Assembly: GCF_040448305.1 (NCBI RefSeq)
Contig: NZ_CP148752.1
Location: 3,658,001-3,722,000 of the forward strand
DNA: 64,000 nt
Origin: Pseudomonas fluorescens
GTDB taxonomy: Bacteria; Pseudomonadota; Gammaproteobacteria; Pseudomonadales; Pseudomonadaceae
Direction: 5' to 3'
The notes beneath the pieces were generated by a model. It did no database searches. It had not been told where the DNA came from and worked only from the letters and a program-made list of their open reading frames with translations. Of the stretch, positions 16,040 to 24,119 are shown piece by piece (position 1 is the first letter of the stretch; every line of letters begins with the position of its first letter). Made by a program: the position numbers and the translations under genes.

Positions 16040-16429
16040 ATGAAAATCGGCGAACTCGAGGCCCGCAGCGGTGCCAGCCGCCATACGCTACGTTACTACG
16101 AGCAAATCGGCCTGATCTCACCACAGCGGCGAACTAACAACTATCGCGATTACACAGCGCAAACTCTGCAGGATCTGGACTTTATCCAGCGCGCGCAAAG
16201 CATGGGGTTTTCCCTGGGGGAAATAGGCGAGATTCTGGATGCGCAACGGAACAAGCTGATCGATTGTGCTGACGGCGCCAAGCTAATTGAAAAGAAGATG
16301 GCGGAAATCAAACAGAAAATCGCCAACCTCCAAAGTATTTATCGGTATCTGGATGAAGAGCGTGCAAACCTCGAAGCCAGTGCTGCCAAACAACTTGAGC
16401 TTCAGCAGTTGAACAACTCTTCCAACTGA
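16040..16429 (+). CDS. MerR family transcriptional regulator
   Basis: This 129-residue regulator has the MerR winged-helix start (MKIGELEARSGASRHTLRYYEQIGLISPQR) followed by a long dimerisation helix (about residues 75-115). The region has one cysteine (IDCADGAKL) but no CxnC metal-binding tail, so it is not clearly a metal sensor; the effector is unknown. It is divergent from an SDR gene with a 19-bp-spacer promoter between them, so it probably activates that gene and represses itself. It is normal length for the small MerR/SoxR-like class. Confidence 0.85.
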   Translation: MKIGELEARSGASRHTLRYYEQIGLISPQRRTNNYRDYTAQTLQDLDFIQRAQSMGFSLGEIGEILDAQRNKLIDCADGAKLIEKKMAEIKQKIANLQSIYRYLDEERANLEASAAKQLELQQLNNSSN

Positions 16430-16464
16430 ACGGTCAGCATCTAGAGAGCGGAAGCTGCAGCCTG

Positions 16465-16492
16465 CTTCAAGTTTCAAGTTTCAAGTTTCAAG
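16465..16492 (+). repeat. Tandem heptamer repeat (TTTCAAG)
   Basis: Four direct copies of (C/T)TTCAAG lie shortly after the MerR gene. This is a simple sequence repeat in an otherwise gene-free gap (16430-16725). Confidence 0.8.
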
Positions 16493-16566
16493 TCCCCTTA
16501 TGCATTTTCTAAAGCCTTCTGGCCAGGCCCTGGACAGCAAACGTCCGCCCAACAGACCTTGCGTGG

Positions 16567-16635
16567 TTAAACGGGCGCCCATCTATGCGGCAGCAACTCG
16601 GTAATCTGTATCCGTCCGGCGGTGTCCTCTAGCCC
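16567..16635 (-). pseudogene. Tail relic of an IS66-type transposase
   Basis: Read on the minus strand this stretch encodes LEDTAGRIQITELLPHRWAP and a stop, resembling the extreme carboxy terminus of IS66 TnpC proteins (...ELLPHRW.P). The remainder of the gene is absent. It lies just beyond the stop of the SDR gene, which has a second IS66 relic on its other side. Confidence 0.4.
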
Positions 16636-16725
16636 GCCCTGAAAAGCTATGGTATCCGTCCTTTGGGCGAGTCGGCGAAACAGAGTGACTCGTCTTCTCA
16701 CCTGCTACACCGGAGCACGCTAAAC

Positions 16726-17487
16726 CTAGGTCAGATTCAACCCGCCGTCTGAGAGGAGTATCTCGCCGGTTAAGTAGTCCGACTCGACCAGCATTACAAC
16801 AGCTTTTGCGATGTCGTCTGGGCTAGCGGCCCTGCGCATAGGTGCACGAGTTCGCCACAACTCTTGAGCACCTGTCCACTCTGCGGTCAGAGGCGTGTCG
16901 ACCAAGCCAGGCGCCACAGCGTTTACGCGAATTTCTGGCCCCAGCGATACCGCGAGCAAGCGGGTCATGTGATTAAGCGCAGCTTTGCTTACCGCATAGG
17001 GAATCGATGCACCCTTAGGACGGATACCGGCATGCGAACTGATGTTTACGACGCAACCTGCTCGACGGTCACGGGCGGCATCGCGTAATGCCGACTCGGC
17101 CAATGCGACTAGGTGGAACGGCGCCACGACATTAACCTCGTTAAGTTCGTGCCACACCGTCGAGTTGGCCGAGGCAAGGTCGCAGTGCGGAATGACTCTG
17201 CTAATACCGGCGTTATTGACCAATACGTCGAGCTGCCCCCACGCGGCGATCGCCTCGTTAATAAGCCTGACCCTGTCAGCTTCGAAAGCAAGATCAGCTT
17301 GCACGTAAATAGCCTGCTTCATTTCGGCAACCATTGCGCGTCCCGCATCCGCAGAATTTCGCGAATGGAGCACCACCGCATAGCCTGCACGGCTTAGTAC
17401 ACGTGCAATGGCTGCGCCGATACCGGAAGTGGATCCTGTAACCAACGCGACGCGTAATACGTTATCGATTGTCGGATTGGGTTTCAT
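16726..17487 (-). CDS. Classical SDR family oxidoreductase
   Basis: This 253-residue short-chain dehydrogenase has the cofactor motif TGSTSGIG (residues 17-24), NNAG at about 91-94, and a catalytic serine in NISSHAG with YAVSK as the YxxxK pair. A PG-type loop (VAPGLVDTPLT) and a carboxy-terminal YLTGEILLSDGG (cofactor/oligomer end) complete the fold. The length is standard. The substrate cannot be inferred. The gene is flanked by IS66 relics on both sides, which suggests it arrived as transposon cargo. No co-transcribed partner is visible. Confidence 0.85.
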   Translation of the reverse strand: MKPNPTIDNVLRVALVTGSTSGIGAAIARVLSRAGYAVVLHSRNSADAGRAMVAEMKQAIYVQADLAFEADRVRLINEAIAAWGQLDVLVNNAGISRVIPHCDLASANSTVWHELNEVNVVAPFHLVALAESALRDAARDRRAGCVVNISSHAGIRPKGASIPYAVSKAALNHMTRLLAVSLGPEIRVNAVAPGLVDTPLTAEWTGAQELWRTRAPMRRAASPDDIAKAVVMLVESDYLTGEILLSDGGLNLT

Positions 17488-17772
17488 ATGGATATCTCGA
17501 ATTGGTTGCTAAAAAGCCATCACCGTAGCACCAAGCGGGCAACGTCGGCGTCTGGCGGTCACGATAGGCAGGTATCCATTTTCAAATCAGGTTGGCGCTT
17601 ATTCTGCGGCGCAAAGCTACGCTTTTCATTGAGACGTCCGGCTGTACGTATTCTTGGACGACTTGGGCTTTAAAAGGTTTGGGGCAAGAAGTTCTCTGAC
17701 GCATGGAAATCCTGGCGATAATGGCGAAGGTGTCCACGTACTTTTAAGTGAAAAACACCGCCTTTGTCACAG

Positions 17773-18072
17773 CTATCGGCTAGGTTTATGCGTCCGACAC
17801 CACGCCTTGCGTGATGAAACCGGTTGCCACTTATGCGGCAACAATTGATCGACTTCACTCACCCGCTGCGTCGGCAGGCGCGTGAGCACGCCCTTTAAAT
17901 ACGCATACGGTTCATGGATGTTAAGCCGTGCCGACTGGTTCAAACTGATAATCGCAGCCGCACCTTTGCCGCTACGTAAGGAGCCCGGGAATAGCCAGTT
18001 TGAAAGCCCAAAAAGCCCATGGCCGGATTTGATTTCCCCATCAGTGAATTGCTCCGGATTTGCTAGACACAT
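17773..18072 (-). pseudogene. IS66-family transposase (TnpC) carboxy-terminal relic
   Basis: The minus-strand frame contains NWLFPGSLRSGKGAAAIISL, then SARLNIHEPYAYLKGVLTRL and QLLPHKWQP. These are the hallmark end of IS66 TnpC transposases (NWLFAGS...GA..A...SL..SA..NG.DPYAYL...L..LP). Only about the last 70 conserved residues survive; the DDE catalytic core is missing. The IS1182-family element begins about 15 bp beyond it and probably interrupted it. Confidence 0.75.
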
Positions 18073-18088
18073 AATGTCTGCTTTGGGT

Positions 18089-19700
18089 TGATTCTGTTGA
18101 AAAAGTCGGATTTTCAGCTGGCCTGAACTAAGGCACGACCACCATCGGAGAACCTACTCACCACATCGAGTGGTTTCTCGGCTCTTCGTTGACCTTTGCT
18201 GCTCTGTTATTGGGTTAATTTGAGGTTTTTTGCTTCGTGCAGGCGCACCTATCCCGTGGCAGGTGGCCCTTGAGATGTAAATTTGGCCAGCCGTCGCAGG
18301 TTCTGCACCGCAGCGGCCAGCGTGAATTCATCAGTCGCGCCACTCATGCCACGTAGTCGCAGGCGATCCAATTTCAGGATGCGCTTGAGGTGGGCAAACA
18401 ACATTTCGACCTTCTTACGTTCGTGGCGAGAGCGCACGTACCCAGGTGTCGCTGCGATTCGCCGAGCCACATCGCGCGCGGCTTCATGGACGCTGCGGGC
18501 GATCTTGCGGCACGCAGTGTTCGGGCAGCACTTGGCTTTCATCAGACAGGCAACGCAGTCGGTCTGCCGGGATCGGAAGATAATGGTGTTGGCTTTGGTG
18601 ACGTGTGAACGCTCATTTTTGAAGGCTCGCCATTCGCTGCGCAATGGGTTTCCGGCCGGGCAGCGGTATTCCTCAGCCTCTTCATTCCAGTGGAAATCGT
18701 TGCTCGAAAAACTGTTGTTCTTGCGCTCGGTTTTGTCCCACACCGGCACATGCGGCTCGATGTCTTTTTCCTCCACCATCCAGGCCAGCATCGGCGCGGT
18801 GCCGTAAGCGGTGTCGCCAATAAGGCGCTCCGGCTTGATGTCGAACTGCGCTTCGACCCGTTCGATCATCGTCTTGGTGCTCTCGACTTCTGCGGTTCGA
18901 TGAGCCGGTGTGGGTTCCACGTCCATGATCACGCCGTGCTCGGTATCGATCAGATAATTCGTGGAATAAGCGTAGAACGCTGGGCCACCTGGAGCTGCGG
19001 TCCAGCGGGCTTGAGGATCAGTCAGCGATAGGCGCTTCGGTAGCGTTTCGGCCAGAGCCTCTTCATCGAGTGCCTCAAGATACTCACGCACGGCGCGGGT
19101 GCTCAGGGCCGGATCGTTCCAGTTGACCGGTTCATCACCCGGTACACCGCGCTGCCGGCTGGCATCCGCTTTGATGATGCTGGCGTCCACGGCAAAGCCT
19201 TCGCCCTTGACCAGGCCGGCGTCCATGCAACGACGCAGCACTTCGTTGAACAGCCAGCGAAACAAATCGCTGTCCCGAAAACGGCCGTGCCTATTTTTGG
19301 AAAAGGTCGAGTGATTGGGGACTTCATCTTCAAGGCTTAACCGGCAGAACCAGCGATACGCCAGGTTCAAATGGGCTTCTTCGCACAGCCGACGCTCTGA
19401 GCGAATGCCGTAGCAATAGCCCACGATCAGCATGCGGATCATCAACTCAGGGTCAATCGACGGACGCCCAATTGGGCTGTAAAAATCGGCGAGGTAATGG
19501 CGCAAGTCGCTCAGATCGAGACACCGATCAATGCTACGCAGAAGGTGATTGGCGGGGATGTGGTCTTCAAGGTTGAACGAGTAAAACAGCCGTTCCTGCC
19601 CACTCGATAACTGTCCCATCATGCTGCGTGCTTCCCTGCTGGCCAATGCAGAGATTTTGCCGCAGGCCAGACAGGGGAGCTACTTTTTCAACAGAATCGG
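18089..19700 (-). mobile_element. Complete IS1182-family insertion sequence
   Basis: Terminal inverted repeats GATTCTGTTGAAAAAGT (18090-18106) and ACTTTTTCAACAGAATC (19682-19698) are perfect over 17 bp and enclose one intact transposase gene. The element is about 1.6 kb. Target-site duplication could not be defined. The same end sequence recurs in the truncated copy near 6550 and in the MITE-like element at 12013-12190. Confidence 0.85.
18249..19646 (-). CDS. IS1182-family transposase
   Basis: This 465-residue DDE transposase has an amino-terminal DUF772 domain (residues about 40-115; FYSPIGRPSIDPELMIRMLI, NHSTFSKNRHGRF) followed by the DDE core. The latter includes VDASIIKADASR, LIGDTAYGTAPMLAWM and, near the end, a Cys-rich stretch (CVACLMKAKCCP) and RHERKKVEMLFAHLKRIL (the Y/R-E-like signature). 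It appears intact and has perfect terminal repeats around it, so the element is probably active or recently active. It also could act on the truncated copy and the MITE-like element, whose ends it should recognise. Confidence 0.9.
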   Translation of the reverse strand: MASREARSMMGQLSSGQERLFYSFNLEDHIPANHLLRSIDRCLDLSDLRHYLADFYSPIGRPSIDPELMIRMLIVGYCYGIRSERRLCEEAHLNLAYRWFCRLSLEDEVPNHSTFSKNRHGRFRDSDLFRWLFNEVLRRCMDAGLVKGEGFAVDASIIKADASRQRGVPGDEPVNWNDPALSTRAVREYLEALDEEALAETLPKRLSLTDPQARWTAAPGGPAFYAYSTNYLIDTEHGVIMDVEPTPAHRTAEVESTKTMIERVEAQFDIKPERLIGDTAYGTAPMLAWMVEEKDIEPHVPVWDKTERKNNSFSSNDFHWNEEAEEYRCPAGNPLRSEWRAFKNERSHVTKANTIIFRSRQTDCVACLMKAKCCPNTACRKIARSVHEAARDVARRIAATPGYVRSRHERKKVEMLFAHLKRILKLDRLRLRGMSGATDEFTLAAAVQNLRRLAKFTSQGPPATG

Positions 19701-19889
19701 CCGATTTCTGCCTGTCGCCACAGTCAACTTTAGGTCGTCCTCTACCGGTCAAAAATTAGGAGCGTGAGCAAGCGCAATTCAGGTGAATGTTGAATGCAAA
19801 CAGCTAGATAGAACTAGGTAATTAGCCACCAGTCTCAGCCAGCGTGAGATGAGCTAGGCTTCCGGCAACATTTCTCAAGGATGACCGTC

Positions 19890-20108
19890 ATGCTAGATAG
19901 CTCAGACTGCAAGATCGCGACGGCTGACGCTCTGACATTGCTACTCCACAATCAACACGCCCTAGGTGCAGCAATAGAAGAAATAACCAAGTGGCTTTTA
20001 GAAAATGGGGTTGGCAGTGTTGCCGCTAATGCGATATCGGCCATGGAAACGCTGGACACAAATGCTCAAGCCATCACAGATTCCATAATGAGGATACGCC
20101 AGTCTTAG
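19890..20108 (+). CDS. Small hypothetical protein (72 aa)
   Basis: This short soluble helical protein reads MLDSSDCKIATADALTLLLH ... SIMRIRQS. Two in-frame ATGs exist (19881 and 19890). CAAGG at 19876-19880 is ideally placed for the second, so the start at 19890 is chosen. I recall similar unnamed proteins of about 70 residues in Pseudomonas, but have no function for them. No cysteine pairs or membrane segments. It stands alone between the IS element and an integrase relic. Confidence 0.5.
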   Translation: MLDSSDCKIATADALTLLLHNQHALGAAIEEITKWLLENGVGSVAANAISAMETLDTNAQAITDSIMRIRQS

Positions 20109-20227
20109 GATCACTCAGTGCAGTCTAAGGCTGCCCTCTGATCTGAATCGGTCCCTGATTTTATAGGCACATTTGACCGATAGTGGAACGAGTAGCGACG
20201 GCCTAGCACGACCGTCACAATGAATGG

Positions 20228-20530
20228 TCAGACTTCCGTCTGCTCCGCCATTTCCAAGGCATCATCGACCTCGACTCCCAGGTACCTAACAGTGCTTTCA
20301 AGCTTCGTATGACCTAGTAAGAGTTGGACGGACCTCAGGTTCTTTGCCCTGCGATAGATCAAAGAAGCCTTGGTTCTCCGAAGCGTGTGAGTACCGTACA
20401 TGGTTGGATCAAGGCCAATGGCTGCCACCCAATCTTTGACTATTCGAGCGTATTGTCTGGTGGAAAGATGGTCTGAGGCGTGCAACCAGCTCGGGCACAA
20501 GAAATCCTCGCCGCGAAGGCACTTTTGAGC
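20228..20530 (-). pseudogene. Tyrosine recombinase, carboxy-terminal fragment
   Basis: The last 90 or so residues of a phage/island-type tyrosine integrase: GTHTLRRTKASLIYRR (catalytic H-x-x-R), LLLGHTKLESTVRYLG (H then the nucleophile Y) and the tail DDALEMAEQTEV. Coding resemblance extends upstream to about 20530 (RGEDFLCPSWLHASDHLSTR), then ends abruptly. The core-binding domain and first catalytic arginine are missing, so it is inactive. The break coincides with the end of a LysR-like fragment on the other strand, marking a recombination junction. Confidence 0.8.
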
Positions 20531-20646
20531 AGGAAATCAGCGCAGGGGCAATCGTGCCGTTCCCCGCCTATGACCCTGCCCTGCGTACCCGTTATGCCTT
20601 CAGCCACCTGAAAGAGCGCTCACTGCCACCCGCGGTAGAGATTTAG
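20521..20646 (+). pseudogene. Carboxy-terminal fragment resembling a LysR-type regulator
   Basis: A frame with no start ends at TAG 20644-20646 and encodes about 41 residues (TFEQEISAGAIVPFPAYDPA ... SHLKERSLPPAVEI), resembling the end of a LysR effector-binding domain. Everything upstream has been lost at the junction with the integrase fragment. The assignment is tentative. The following 250 bp (20647-20896) contain nothing I can identify. Confidence 0.35.
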
Positions 20647-20896
20647 AGCCAGTCTCTTACGGGCTCTGCTTGGAGATATGTGGCGGATACGTGGAGGTTC
20701 ATACCCGAAGAGGAAAACGTTCCTCCCTATTAACGATGCAATCGTGCACGCCTCGCACCCGATGCTCTTGAACACCCCGCGTTGGAGCACTCTACGTTAA
20801 TTCCCCTCCCTCTCGACCAGCGGATAATCGAAATCCTCAGTGGGGCAAAAAGTGGGGCAAAAATCAGCTCCGCGCAAAAACAATAAATCATAAAAA

Positions 20897-20926
20897 AATC
20901 CAGTCACCGCTAAGTGACTGGATTTC
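20897..20926. terminator. Bidirectional terminator
   Basis: A perfect 11-bp stem AATCCAGTCAC / GTGACTGGATT (20897-20907 with 20914-20924) is flanked by an A-run on the left and T-rich sequence on the right, so it can work in both directions. It lies 15 bp before the tRNA fossil. Confidence 0.75.
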
Positions 20927-20938
20927 TTTAAGAATAAA

Positions 20939-20983
20939 TGGTCGGGACGGAGTGATTCGAACACTCGACCCCTAGCACCCCAT
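20939..20983 (-). repeat. Fossil attachment site: 3' end of a proline-type tRNA
   Basis: The minus strand reads ATGGGGTGCTAGGGGTCGAG, then TGTTCGAATCACTC and CGTCCCGACCA. This is a tRNA T-arm and acceptor 3' half with CCA, close to tRNA-Pro(GGG). The 5' half of the tRNA is missing. Such isolated 3' ends are the duplicated attachment sites left by integrative elements. Together with the integrase fragment at 20228 it records an older island nested in the present one. Confidence 0.6.
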
Positions 20984-21490
20984 TTAAGAGGGTAGAGAAA
21001 TATTTAAATTTTTCTGCCGGCTGTGGTTGGCTTGTAAATAAAAAACCCGACACGAAGGCCGGGTTACCCACCCTCTCCGAGACGCAGCCCCCAAATGAGA
21101 GGGATGGAGAGCTGACAAGAGAGTGTGGGGGCGAGATATTGCCAAATGGTGCTCTCCTGCGCAATAAAAAATCCGACTCAAGGGCAGCATATCGTGATCA
21201 TTAGCCCGTAGAAATCAGATGCTGACCGTCATTTTTCGAGTTTCTCCCGATGCCTCAGGTGGCATGTGAAGTCCAGCCCTCCAGTGGCAACTCGAAGAAC
21301 AACAAACGCCCATCAGAAGCAATCAACTGTAACGGTAACATCCTTTGCCACCGCTCGAAGTTAACACCTCAGCTTGAGCCCAGGGCACTGCACACGAACC
21401 GCGTGGTCACGTCGAAATTATCCGGAGTGAGGACATCAATTGGCGAACGACCTTTTAATCGCCACCCCCAACGAAGCATTACCGGTACGC
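20984..21490. other. Gene-free region between tRNA fossil and integrase
   Basis: No convincing coding sequence. A minus-strand terminator-like hairpin (AACCCGG ... CGGGTT followed by a T-run) lies at about 21041-21067. The rest, including the 300 bp directly after the integrase stop, shows no motif I can name. Confidence 0.4.
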
Positions 21491-22813
21491 CTACTTCATT
21501 GCGCCACGTTTTACTTTTAACCGAGCGACATTCTCGTCGGCCTGATTCGCAAACTCGTGAGGGGTGACATGCTCCTGAAGATTGGCCTCAAGGTACCGGC
21601 TCCACCAGTTCATGATCAGCCTGCGCTCTTCAATGAACTCTGCCTTGTGAATGTAAGCGGCACGAACGCTGTTGCGCTCTCGATGGCTCATCTGCCTTTC
21701 AATAGCCGTCTCAGACCACAGCCCTGACTCGATCAGTGCGCTACAGGCCATTGAGCGGAATCCGTGACCACAAATCTCTGTCTTCGTGTCGTACCCCATG
21801 GTGCGCAACGCTTTGTTCACGGTGTTTTCTGACATCGGCTTCCAGGCCCTAGCATCACCGGCAAATACCAGGTCGAATGTGCCAGTGAGGGTATGGATCT
21901 TTTCAAGCACGGCCACAACTTGCGGCGATAAAGGCACAAGATGGACATCACCCGCCATTTTCGTCCCCCGCGTTGAATGGCGTACGTCCTCCAGCTCCGG
22001 CCGAGTATCCGGGATCTCCCATACGCCACGCTTGAGGTCGAACTCACACCAGCGAGCGAAACGTAATTCACTCGAGCGAACAAACACGTGAAGCGACAGA
22101 ATGAGCGTTAGCCGGGTCAGCTCTCGGCCCTTGTAGGCATTGATTCGTGCCAGTAATTCAGGCAGGCGTGACAGGGGCAATGCAGGCCGATGGGAGACTC
22201 GCGGCGCTTTGATCAAGCCCTGAAGATCGTACGCAGGGTTTATCGGAATAAGACGAAGGCGTTTTGCCTCACGCATAATACTTTGCAGGTATCTTTGTAC
22301 CCTTAAGGCGACGTCAATCGTTCCTCGCTTTCTGATCGCCTCCAAAGGTTGCATCAGATCATAAGTATCGAGATCAGCAATCGCGCGGGCACCGATAAAC
22401 GGGAAAACACAGTTATTCAGACGGTTCAACACATTCTTGGAATGGTCGGGTGTCCATCTGGCCGACATGTTCTTGTGCCAGTCCAACGCAACGCTTTCAA
22501 AGGTACGGCCGTTGCCAGCAGCTTCCGTTTTGGCTTTACGCTTGCTCTCAACAGGATCAATGCCGTCTGCGAGCATCCGCTTCGCATCTAAACGCTTCTG
22601 GCGCGCATCGGCAAGGCCAATCACAGGATAGCTGCCGAGGGAGGTCAACCCCTCCCGGCCGTCAGGCTTTACGTACCTGAGACGCCAGCCTTTACGGCCA
22701 TGGGGTTGGATTAGGAGATAGAGACCGTCGCCGTCGAAAAGCTTGTAGGGACGGTCTGTTGGCTTGGCTAAACGGCAAGCAGCGTCGGTAAGCGGAGCAG
22801 TTGTGCGCGACAT
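21491..22813 (-). CDS. P4-type tyrosine integrase of the element
   Basis: This 440-residue site-specific recombinase catalyses integration and excision. The amino-terminal DUF4102 arm-binding domain covers about residues 1-95 (PLTDAACRLAKPTDRPYKLF, DGDGLYLLIQPHGRKGWRLR, SLGSYPVIGLADAR). A core-binding SAM-like domain comes next, then the catalytic domain with SSELRFARW (Arg), GHGFRSMA (H-x-x-R), MSHRERNSVRAAY (His) and the tyrosine in AAYIHKAEF. It is full length. It starts 173 bp from the 3' end of tRNA-Leu, the usual geometry for an island integrase and its attachment site, so this element most likely uses tRNA-Leu(TAA). Confidence 0.9.
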   Translation of the reverse strand: MSRTTAPLTDAACRLAKPTDRPYKLFDGDGLYLLIQPHGRKGWRLRYVKPDGREGLTSLGSYPVIGLADARQKRLDAKRMLADGIDPVESKRKAKTEAAGNGRTFESVALDWHKNMSARWTPDHSKNVLNRLNNCVFPFIGARAIADLDTYDLMQPLEAIRKRGTIDVALRVQRYLQSIMREAKRLRLIPINPAYDLQGLIKAPRVSHRPALPLSRLPELLARINAYKGRELTRLTLILSLHVFVRSSELRFARWCEFDLKRGVWEIPDTRPELEDVRHSTRGTKMAGDVHLVPLSPQVVAVLEKIHTLTGTFDLVFAGDARAWKPMSENTVNKALRTMGYDTKTEICGHGFRSMACSALIESGLWSETAIERQMSHRERNSVRAAYIHKAEFIEERRLIMNWWSRYLEANLQEHVTPHEFANQADENVARLKVKRGAMK

Positions 22814-22914
22814 AAGGGTACTATCCTTAATCGAACCAAAGACTACCCCTAACTTTACCCTCTAAATGACTGGATTCCAGAAGAATGGACAAGAATCCGA
22901 CGGAATGCTAAAAC

Positions 22915-22942
22915 GAAAAAACCCGCCAGAAGGCAGGTTTTT
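22915..22942 (-). terminator. Terminator after tRNA-Leu
   Basis: On the minus strand AAAACCTGCC-TTCT-GGCGGGTTTT forms a 10-bp stem with one G-U pair followed by a T-run. It ends transcription coming from tRNA-Leu before it reaches the integrase. Confidence 0.7.
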
Positions 22943-22985
22943 CAAGGCTTCCAAAGAACTTAAAAGCGCTCAGTGGAATGCAAGA

Positions 22986-23072
22986 TGGTGCCCGAAGCCG
23001 GAATCGAACCGGCACGCCCTTACGAGCGGGGGATTTTAAGTCCCATGCGTCTACCAGTTTCGCCATTCGGGC
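22986..23072 (-). tRNA. tRNA-Leu(TAA)
   Basis: An 87-nt class II tRNA read on the minus strand: acceptor GCCCGAA ... TTCGGGC-A plus encoded CCA, anticodon loop ACTTAAAAT with anticodon TAA, a long variable arm (CCCCGCTCGTAAGGGCG region) and TTCGATT in the T-loop. All arms pair. Its 3' end faces the integrase gene and is the presumed core attachment site of the ICE. Confidence 0.95.
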
Positions 23073-23221
23073 GGTAGCGCGGTGAAGCGTCCAGGTTTTG
23101 CCAAATAACGATCTGACAATTCTGACGCTTGTGCAGCAGAGGTGGAAATATATACATCCCGCCCCGGTGAAGCAAGTTCGCAAATACCCTTTTCAAGACT
23201 AAATCTTGCAGGCTACTGCAA

Positions 23222-23258
23222 ATAAAAAAGCTCCGTAAATCATAGATCTACGGAGCTT
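23222..23258 (-). terminator. Terminator between tRNA-Cys and tRNA-Leu
   Basis: A perfect 10-bp stem AAGCTCCGTA / TACGGAGCTT (23228-23237 with 23249-23258) is followed on the minus strand by a run of six Ts. It ends the transcript arriving through tRNA-Gly and tRNA-Cys, so tRNA-Leu probably has its own promoter in the 150 bp that follow. Confidence 0.75.
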
Positions 23259-23267
23259 GTTTATTAG

Positions 23268-23341
23268 TGGAGGCCGAGGTCGGAATCGAACCGGCGTAGG
23301 CGGATTTGCAATCCGCTGCATAACCATTTTGCTACTCGGCC
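23268..23341 (-). tRNA. tRNA-Cys(GCA)
   Basis: A 74-nt tRNA read on the minus strand: acceptor GGCCGAG ... CTCGGCC-T plus CCA, anticodon loop ATTGCAAAT with anticodon GCA, T-loop TTCGATT. All stems form. Confidence 0.95.
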
Positions 23342-23387
23342 TCAAAACATCTGCTGTCAGTAGCGCGACATCAAATGCGTACAAACT

Positions 23388-23463
<76 letters not shown>

Positions 23464-23526
23464 GTCTTGGTGTGGCGCATTCTATAGAATCCAGAAGCCC
23501 CGTCAACCCTTTGATTCAAAAAAGTT

Positions 23527-24087
23527 TTATTTCTTTTCAACGTCGGTCTTCAGATGTGGCCAGGCAGCCCGCAGGTACTGGACCATCGACCACAAAGTCA
23601 GGCCGGCCGACACCATCAGCAAGGTGTAGCCCAGCAAGACCCAGAAACTGAAATCCTTGGGATTGGCCAGCAGGATCACCAGCGCCAGCATTTGCGCGGC
23701 GGTTTTCCATTTGCCCAGGTTCGACACGGCAACGTGGGCACGAGCGCCCAGTTCGGCCATCCATTCGCGCAGTGCCGAGACGACAATCTCGCGACCGATG
23801 ATCACGGCAGCTGGCAGCGTGAGCCACAGGTTTCCGTGTTCCTGGACCAACAGTACCAATGCAACCGCAACCATCAGCTTGTCGGCAACCGGATCGAGAA
23901 AAGCCCCGAACGGTGTGCTTTGTTCCAGACGGCGGGCCAGGTACCCGTCCAGCCAATCGGTGGCTGCAGCGAATGCGAAGACCGAGGCGGAAGCCAGGTA
24001 ACTCCATTGGTAAGGCAGGTAGAACAGCAAAATGAAGATCGGTATGAGCAGGACGCGTAGAACGGTAATCAGATTAGGGATATTCAT
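23527..24087 (-). CDS. pgsA: CDP-diacylglycerol-glycerol-3-phosphate 3-phosphatidyltransferase
   Basis: This inner-membrane enzyme makes phosphatidylglycerol phosphate from CDP-diacylglycerol and glycerol 3-phosphate, the committed step to phosphatidylglycerol and cardiolipin. The CDP-alcohol phosphotransferase signature is complete: TDWLDGYLARRLEQSTPFGA continuing FLDPVADK (D-x2-DG-x2-AR-x8-G-x3-D-x3-D). About four to five membrane segments are visible. ATG at 24087 (MNIPNLITVLR) is preferred over an in-frame GTG two codons upstream, giving 186 residues, as in other proteobacteria. It lies 32 bp downstream of uvrC and upstream of tRNA-Gly, the classic Pseudomonas gacA-uvrC-pgsA-tRNA order. 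Confidence 0.95.
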   Translation of the reverse strand: MNIPNLITVLRVLLIPIFILLFYLPYQWSYLASASVFAFAAATDWLDGYLARRLEQSTPFGAFLDPVADKLMVAVALVLLVQEHGNLWLTLPAAVIIGREIVVSALREWMAELGARAHVAVSNLGKWKTAAQMLALVILLANPKDFSFWVLLGYTLLMVSAGLTLWSMVQYLRAAWPHLKTDVEKK

Positions 24088-24119
24088 CGGCACAACTGGC
24101 TACGAGGTGAGGGGGCATT

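Noticed and set aside
20928..21164. A 78-codon minus-strand frame over the tRNA fossil
   Set aside because: It is built from tRNA and terminator sequence and has no protein-like features.
22908..23183. A 91-codon minus-strand frame over tRNA-Leu
   Set aside because: The sequence is a tRNA and a terminator; the frame is accidental.
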